NCBI GenBank assembly: GCA_934307335.1
Contig: CAKRCL010000054.1
Span: 1-11,818, forward strand
Direction: 5' to 3'
From: an uncultured Dorea sp.
GTDB lineage: Bacteria > Bacillota > Clostridia > Lachnospirales > Lachnospiraceae
DNA: 11,818 nucleotides
A model generated the notes under the pieces. It saw nothing but the letters and a program-made list of their open reading frames with translations. It was not told the DNA's origin and did not search any database. Below are positions 7,826 to 11,818 of this stretch, piece after piece. Made by a program: the position numbers and the translations under genes. Positions within the stretch are counted from its first letter, which is position 1; every line of letters begins with the position of its first letter.

Positions 7826-8538
7826 CAATTGTAGATGATGAGAGACCGGCAAGAGGAGAATTGGGACATCAGCTTTTGGAACTGTTACCGGATGTGGAAA
7901 TTGTAGAGGGTGACAGTGGCGCAGCAGCTTTGAAGATGGCAGGGGAAGGAACATATGATATATTTTTTCTGGATATTAATTTAGGAGATATTTCCGGAAC
8001 AGTTCTTGTGGATGTCATAAGAAAAATGCAGCCGAATGCAAAAATCGTATTCGTGACGGCATATTCGGAGTATGCAGTCGAAGCATTTGAACTCGGAGTT
8101 GAAGATTATGTGGTGAAGCCTTTTGAACAAAAAAGAATTCAGAAGGTTCTTGATAAATGTGGAAGAACAGAGAATGTCATTCAGGATCAGTATGCATCAA
8201 TCCGACGTCTGGCAATTAACTGTGAAGGAAAAATGATATTTGAAAATATTGAAGATATTGTATATATCGAAACATTTCATAGAGGTTGTAAGATTTATAC
8301 GGTTAATGGTGAATATTGTGAAAATAAAGCTATTGGCGAATATGAAAAGAAATTAGATCCAAATCAATTCTTTCGGATACATAAAAGTATTATCATTAAT
8401 TTAGATAAAGTCCGTGAAGTGTTTCCGTGGGGAAGTAACAGTTTCAGTTTGCGCATGAAAGGATATGAAAATCAGATATTACCGATTGCAAGAGATAAAA
8501 CTAAAATGCTGAAACAACATTTAATGATGGGGAAGTAG
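7816..8538 (+). CDS. LytTR-family response regulator
   Basis: This 240-residue protein is the cytoplasmic partner of the overlapping kinase. The receiver domain (about 1-120) has the acidic pair D7/D8 in IVDDERPAR, phospho-acceptor D53 in IFFLDINLG, T81 in VFVTAYSEYA and K101 in VVKPF. A LytTR DNA-binding domain follows (about 135-238), with IEDIVYIETF, FFRIHKSIIINLDKV and the C-terminal LPIARDKTKML that are typical of the fold. LytTR proteins usually bind short direct repeats upstream of target promoters. ATG 7816 lies within the kinase gene's last codons, with GAGGTG 5' of it, so the two are probably translationally coupled. The final codons and stop form one arm of the downstream hairpin. 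Confidence 0.95.
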   Translation: MRIAIVDDERPARGELGHQLLELLPDVEIVEGDSGAAALKMAGEGTYDIFFLDINLGDISGTVLVDVIRKMQPNAKIVFVTAYSEYAVEAFELGVEDYVVKPFEQKRIQKVLDKCGRTENVIQDQYASIRRLAINCEGKMIFENIEDIVYIETFHRGCKIYTVNGEYCENKAIGEYEKKLDPNQFFRIHKSIIINLDKVREVFPWGSNSFSLRMKGYENQILPIARDKTKMLKQHLMMGK

Positions 8539-8570
8539 TGAGTCGACAAGTTCACTACTTCCCCATTATT
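8523..8570. terminator. Hairpin between convergent genes, probable bidirectional terminator
   Basis: ATGGGGAAGTAGTGA at 8527-8541 is the exact reverse complement of TCACTACTTCCCCAT at 8552-8566, with a 10-base loop. Weaker pairing, including one G-T pair, extends the stem to 8523 and 8570. It lies between the converging response regulator and aroA, so it could end both transcripts. Neither side has a long uninterrupted T-run (ATTATTGATTT on the plus strand), so efficiency is uncertain. The regulator's stop codon TAG (8536-8538) is inside the left arm. Confidence 0.7.
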
Positions 8571-8591
8571 GATTTAAGGTGAGCTACAGTG

Positions 8592-9890
8592 TTATCTGCA
8601 CCCGTCTAATATTTCAAAAAATTCCGGATAGGATACATCGACGCACTGGCTGTCGTGAATGATTGTGTCATTTTGGGCACTGAGTGCGGCAATGGCAAAT
8701 GCCATGGCAATACGATGATCCAGATAACTATTAATATGTGCGCCTGATAGAGAGTTGCCGCCATGGATGATCATGCCATCATCGGTAGGTGTAATGTCTG
8801 CGCCCATAGCTTTTAAAGCTTCAGTAGTTGTGTGGATCCGGTCGGTTTCTTTTACTTTTAATTCAGCAGCATCTTTTATGATGGTTGTGCCATCTGCATA
8901 TGCAGCCATAACGGCAATCATAGGAATTTCATCAATGAGTGTCGGAATGAGAGCCCCTTCTATTGTAGTGCCGTGAAGATTGCTTGTACGAACAAGAATA
9001 TCAGCACGAGGTTCCCCACCTTGTCGGGATTCGTCTACCAGGGTAATATCAGCTCCCATGTTCTTGCACACTTCCAGAAAACCAGCGCGTGTCTCATTGA
9101 TTCCAACATTCTTAATAAGTAATTCGGAATTTGGAGTTAAAAGTCCGGCTGCAATGAAGTAAGCAGCGGAGGAAATGTCTCCAGGAACGCAAATAGATTG
9201 TCCGTACATTTCCTGACACGGCTTTATATTTGCGGTAGCAGAGCCGTCTGAATTGATAAGAGAAGTAATGTCGGCACCGAAACTCTTTAACATCAATTCA
9301 GTATGATTTCTGGATAAGGCAGGCTCAGTGACAGATGTCTCGCCTGTGGCGTAGAGTCCGGCAAGCAGGATTGCTGATTTTACCTGGGCAGAAGCAACGG
9401 GCGATGTATAGTTGATGCCGTGCAGTGAACCAGGTTCAATCCGAAGAGGAGCACACAGGTTGCCATTTATGCTCGTGATATGTGCCCCCATCTGTGTCAG
9501 TGGTGTGATGACACGCCCCATAGGTCTGGAATTTAGAGAAGCATCTCCGGACATGACACTTGTAAAATTTTGTGCCGAAAGAATTCCAGACATCAATCTT
9601 GTTGTTGTTCCACTGTTCCCTACATCCAAAATATGTTTTGGCTCAGATAATCCGTGCATGCCCTTTCCATGCACAATGATTTTTTCAGGAGTTCGGTCAA
9701 TTTGAATTCCCATGGCCTGAAAACAACCAATTGTGGAGAGACAGTCTGCTCCTTCTAAAAAGTTTGTGATTTCTGTAGTGCCAAGTGAAAGAGCACCTAA
9801 CATAATGGAACGGTGGGAGATGGATTTGTCTCCCGGAACCATAATTTCGCCGTGAAGTCCGTTACAAGGACGGATAATTCTATCGCTCAT
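8592..9890 (-). CDS. aroA: 3-phosphoshikimate 1-carboxyvinyltransferase (EPSP synthase)
   Basis: EPSP synthase joins phosphoenolpyruvate to shikimate-3-phosphate in the shikimate pathway. From ATG 9890 the protein has 432 residues, the normal size. The frame extends to an ATG at 9947, but the extra 19 residues lack a ribosome binding site and lie inside tyrA, while [23 protein letters not shown] begins as the family does. Motifs are [11 protein letters not shown] (18-28, K22), [10 protein letters not shown] (91-100), SRPMGRV (121-127), SAQVK (167-171), RNHTE (194-198), NETR (265-268), the catalytic-type D320 in LIDEIP, KETDRI (347-352) and [16 protein letters not shown], SAQxK, RxHxE and NxTR together are the signature described for class II enzymes. 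It overlaps tyrA by 11 bp and is probably co-transcribed with it. Confidence 0.95.
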   Translation of the reverse strand: MSDRIIRPCNGLHGEIMVPGDKSISHRSIMLGALSLGTTEITNFLEGADCLSTIGCFQAMGIQIDRTPEKIIVHGKGMHGLSEPKHILDVGNSGTTTRLMSGILSAQNFTSVMSGDASLNSRPMGRVITPLTQMGAHITSINGNLCAPLRIEPGSLHGINYTSPVASAQVKSAILLAGLYATGETSVTEPALSRNHTELMLKSFGADITSLINSDGSATANIKPCQEMYGQSICVPGDISSAAYFIAAGLLTPNSELLIKNVGINETRAGFLEVCKNMGADITLVDESRQGGEPRADILVRTSNLHGTTIEGALIPTLIDEIPMIAVMAAYADGTTIIKDAAELKVKETDRIHTTTEALKAMGADITPTDDGMIIHGGNSLSGAHINSYLDHRIAMAFAIAALSAQNDTIIHDSQCVDVSYPEFFEILDGCR

Positions 9891-10974
9891 ATACAATATA
9901 CCTAAATTTCTGCAACAATTCTGCAGCCTTCCTGGAAGAAAACTCATCGTAGAATTCTATACGCAGAACCCCTTCTTCAAATTCTCTGTTGTGTATAATG
10001 CCAATATTTTTAATGCTGAGTCCGTTGGAAGCAAGGATTGTTGCAATTGCAGCAATTCCACCGGCTTCATCAATAATATCGCAGTATACTTCAAATGCTT
10101 TCTTGATTGGTCCTGCGGATGCTCCTGGCAGAGAGTTGCGATAAGTTCTTGAAGAATCGAACCAGTCATAGACAGCCTGTCCGTCACCGGAACTGATCAT
10201 TTGCTTCACTTCTTCTAAATCTTTAATATAAGAATCTAAAATCTGTGAAATGTTTTCGCGGTTTTTTAAACAAATGTGCTGCCACATCGTCGGTGATGAA
10301 GAAGCAATACGGGTAATATCTTTAAAACCGCCTGCAGCCAGACGTTTCATCAGTTCATCTTTTGTATCACTTTCTTTTACATAATTTACCAGAGTAGCTG
10401 CAATAATATGTGGCAAATGGCTGATGGTGCCGGTAATGTAGTCATGTTCTTTGTAATCAAGAATGATAGGAAGAGCATGGATGGATGCAACAAGCTGTTC
10501 GTATTTTGTTATCTTTTCTGAAGGTACTTCTTTTGAAGGTGTCAGTACAAAATAAGCATTTTCCAGAATCATAGCTTTGGAATTGGCATAGCCGCTCTTT
10601 TCTGAGCCAGCCATAGGGTGTCCTCCGATGAAATATTTTTCAATGCCAAGCTTTATGACCTCCTCATGGATATTGGTCTTTACGCTTCCAACATCTGTCA
10701 GAATACAGTCATCATGAAGATATTCTGTCAGTTGTTTCAAATATGCGACATTGAAAGCAACTGGTGCACATAAAAAAATGTAAGTACAGTTGCGAAAATT
10801 ATCATCAATTGTGGTCGCAGCTACATCAATCACAGATTCCTGAGTAGCTAATGCCAGTGCTTCTTTATTTTTGTCAAAGGCTACAATCTCGTAATCTGGG
10901 AAATAGGTTCGAATTGCTTTTGCAAGTGAACCGCCAATCAGTCCGAGACCGACAAAGCCAACTTTTTCTTTCAT
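9880..10974 (-). CDS. tyrA: Prephenate dehydrogenase with C-terminal ACT domain
   Basis: TyrA oxidatively decarboxylates prephenate to 4-hydroxyphenylpyruvate, the branch to tyrosine. The 364 residues comprise an NAD-binding Rossmann domain with GLGLIGGS (9-16), a TDVGSVK motif (93-99), the catalytic-type histidine H119 in GGHPMAGSEKSGY, SHLPHIIAATL (185-195, H186), R222 in GGFKDITRIASSSP, and an ACT regulatory domain from about 294 to the end (DEAGGIAAIATILASNGLSI). The ACT domain suggests feedback control by an amino acid, most likely tyrosine (inference). ATG 10974 has a strong AGGAGG about 8 bp upstream on the minus strand. It is the first gene of a two-gene operon with aroA, whose start overlaps its TAG stop. 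No leader peptide or T-box is seen ahead of it. Confidence 0.93.
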   Translation of the reverse strand: MKEKVGFVGLGLIGGSLAKAIRTYFPDYEIVAFDKNKEALALATQESVIDVAATTIDDNFRNCTYIFLCAPVAFNVAYLKQLTEYLHDDCILTDVGSVKTNIHEEVIKLGIEKYFIGGHPMAGSEKSGYANSKAMILENAYFVLTPSKEVPSEKITKYEQLVASIHALPIILDYKEHDYITGTISHLPHIIAATLVNYVKESDTKDELMKRLAAGGFKDITRIASSSPTMWQHICLKNRENISQILDSYIKDLEEVKQMISSGDGQAVYDWFDSSRTYRNSLPGASAGPIKKAFEVYCDIIDEAGGIAAIATILASNGLSIKNIGIIHNREFEEGVLRIEFYDEFSSRKAAELLQKFRYIVYER

Positions 10975-11002
10975 ATTAAAGCCTCCTAAGTTGTTGCTTA
11001 TT

Positions 11003-11032
11003 ATTGTAGCTTGTCAGAGGATATTTTGTCAA
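11003..11032 (-). promoter_or_regulatory. Promoter of the tyrA-aroA operon
   Basis: Read on the minus strand, TTGACA (complement of 11027-11032) is a perfect -35. TACAAT (complement of 11003-11008) is a good -10, and the spacing is 18 bp. Transcription would start near 10996, giving a short leader of about 20 bp that contains the AGGAGG site. That leaves no room for an attenuator. Confidence 0.65.
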
Positions 11033-11101
11033 TACTTCCCTGCTTTAAAGTAGCAAAGTAATAGGCATAATTTATCAAGAAAGAATATTGTATACATGTG
11101 A

Positions 11102-11118
11102 ATATATAGTCTATATAT
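11102..11118. repeat. 17-bp AT-rich palindrome in the divergent intergenic region
   Basis: ATATATAG, a single T, and CTATATAT form a perfect odd palindrome. It sits between the tyrA promoter and the promoter of the EF-G-like gene, about 70-80 bp from each, and could be a protein binding site. It is AT-only apart from one G-C pair per arm, so chance is a real alternative. Confidence 0.35.
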
Positions 11119-11179
11119 CGTGTGAAATGCAAAAGTTAGAAAATTAATCATAAAATACAGGAATATTTGCACAAAATAG

Positions 11180-11208
11180 TTGTAATAATTCGATTTGTTT
11201 AGTACAAT
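11180..11208 (+). promoter_or_regulatory. Promoter of the EF-G-like gene
   Basis: TTGTAA at 11180-11185 and TACAAT at 11203-11208 are separated by exactly 17 bp. Transcription would start near 11215, giving a leader of about 58 bp. The remaining part of the 298-bp gap (about 11033-11179) is AT-rich and shows no gene. Confidence 0.6.
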
Positions 11209-11230
11209 ATACACATGGGAAATCAGGAAG

Positions 11231-11244
11231 AATTCTTGAGAATT
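11231..11244. repeat. 14-bp palindrome in the leader of the EF-G-like gene
   Basis: AATTCT and AGAATT flank a central TG, forming a perfect inverted repeat about 15-30 bases after the predicted transcription start and about 12 bp before the AAGGAGG site. It could be an operator or a small leader hairpin. The arms are too short and AT-rich to assign a function. Confidence 0.3.
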
Positions 11245-11272
11245 ACAACATAATATAAGGAGGCAACCAACT

Positions 11273-11818
11273 ATGAAAGTTTACAGAACGGATGAGATCA
11301 GAAATGTTGTCCTATTAGGGCATGGGGGCAGTGGTAAGACAAGTCTTGTTGAGGCAATGGCATATGTATCAGGTGCGACGAATCGTATGGGGAAAGTAGC
11401 GGATAAGAATACGATCAGTGATTTTGACAAGGAAGAGCAGAAGCGTGGATTTTCTCTTAGCACTACCCTGACACCGATTGAATGGGAAAAGGCAAAGATC
11501 AACGTGTTAGATACTCCTGGATATTTTGATTTTGTAGGAGAAGTGGAAGAGGCAGTCAGCGCAGCGGATGCAGCGGTCATTGTTGTATCAGGAAAAGCAG
11601 GTGTAGAGGTCGGAACAGAAAAAGCCTGGGCATTATGTGACAAGTACAATCTTCCAAGAATGGTATATGTAACAGAGATGGATGTAGATGACGCCAGCTT
11701 CAGACAGGTCGTGCAGGATCTGACAGATAAGTTCGGTAAAGTCATTGCACCACATTTCCAGCCAATCCGTGAGAATGAGAAACTGGTCGGATATGTCAAT
11801 GTCATCAAGAATGCAGGA
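11273..11818 (+). CDS. EF-G-like translational GTPase (FusA paralog), N-terminal part, runs off the window
   Basis: The open frame starts at ATG 11273, with AAGGAGG at 11257-11263, and continues through the right edge: 182 codons, 3' end missing. It encodes the GTP-binding domain of an elongation factor G-type protein. The P-loop is GHGGSGKTS (16-24), the switch I region FDKEEQKRGFSLSTTL (51-66), and the G3 motif DTPGYFDFVGEVEEA (80-94), then VSGKAGVEVGTEKAW (105-119). At the G4 position, where EF-G has NKxD, this protein has TEMD (T134-D137, in VYVTEMDVDDASF), so the Asn and Lys that help select guanine are absent. Together with the RGFSLSTTL form of switch I, this points to the EF-G-like paralog group rather than the housekeeping fusA. 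Exact function is unknown. Confidence 0.88.
   Translation, partial: MKVYRTDEIRNVVLLGHGGSGKTSLVEAMAYVSGATNRMGKVADKNTISDFDKEEQKRGFSLSTTLTPIEWEKAKINVLDTPGYFDFVGEVEEAVSAADAAVIVVSGKAGVEVGTEKAWALCDKYNLPRMVYVTEMDVDDASFRQVVQDLTDKFGKVIAPHFQPIRENEKLVGYVNVIKNAG

Noticed and set aside
9412..9705. Plus-strand frames inside aroA (also 8755-8976 and 8980-9162)
   Set aside because: These are shadows of the aroA frame and contain none of the signals of a gene.
9891..9947. Upstream ATG for aroA giving 19 extra residues
   Set aside because: There is no ribosome binding site ahead of it, the extra residues lie in the tyrA coding sequence and do not resemble EPSP synthase; ATG 9890 gives the family-typical N-terminus.
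11281..11808. Minus-strand open frame of 175 codons antisense to the EF-G-like gene
   Set aside because: It lies entirely opposite the GTPase domain, has a low-complexity Ser/Thr-rich translation and no ribosome binding site; it mirrors the codon pattern of the real gene.

Overview
The window reads as a chromosomal segment of an anaerobic Firmicute of the class Clostridia, most likely a gut Lachnospiraceae-type organism. The grounds are moderately AT-rich DNA, strong AGGAGG-type ribosome binding sites, the style of the cobalamin genes, a LytS/LytTR two-component pair, and a clostridial EF-G-like paralog. The taxonomic call is inference from gene style. Nothing in the window is diagnostic at species level.

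Layout, left to right. (1) 1-3283, plus strand: the end of a cobalamin operon, with a short C-terminal stub (probably cbiB), cobD (threonine-phosphate decarboxylase), cbiP (cobyric acid synthase) and cbiC (cobalt-precorrin-8 methylmutase). They are closely packed, with overlapping stops and starts. (2) 3285-3470: a long imperfect inverted repeat that fills most of the gap after cbiC and looks like a small non-autonomous repeat element. (3) 3521-4438, plus: a stand-alone ketopantoate reductase-family gene (panE-like). (4) 4439-8538, plus: a DAACS/SDF-family symporter with its own promoter, a palindrome flanked by direct repeats, and a strong terminator. A separate promoter follows and drives an overlapping LytS-type histidine kinase and LytTR response regulator. 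The arrangement suggests that the two-component system controls the transporter. (5) 8592-10974, minus: tyrA (prephenate dehydrogenase with ACT domain) followed by aroA (EPSP synthase), overlapping and converging on the regulator across a long hairpin. (6) 10975-11272: a divergent promoter region, then the start of an EF-G-like GTPase that runs off the right edge.

Most genes are ordinary housekeeping or biosynthetic genes. The less ordinary points are the roughly 186-bp palindromic element at 3285-3470, the symporter's departures from the canonical cation and substrate motifs, its decorated promoter next to a sensory pair, and the EF-G-like protein whose NKxD guanine-specificity motif reads TEMD. 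I found no tRNA, rRNA, CRISPR array, IS transposase or phage gene.
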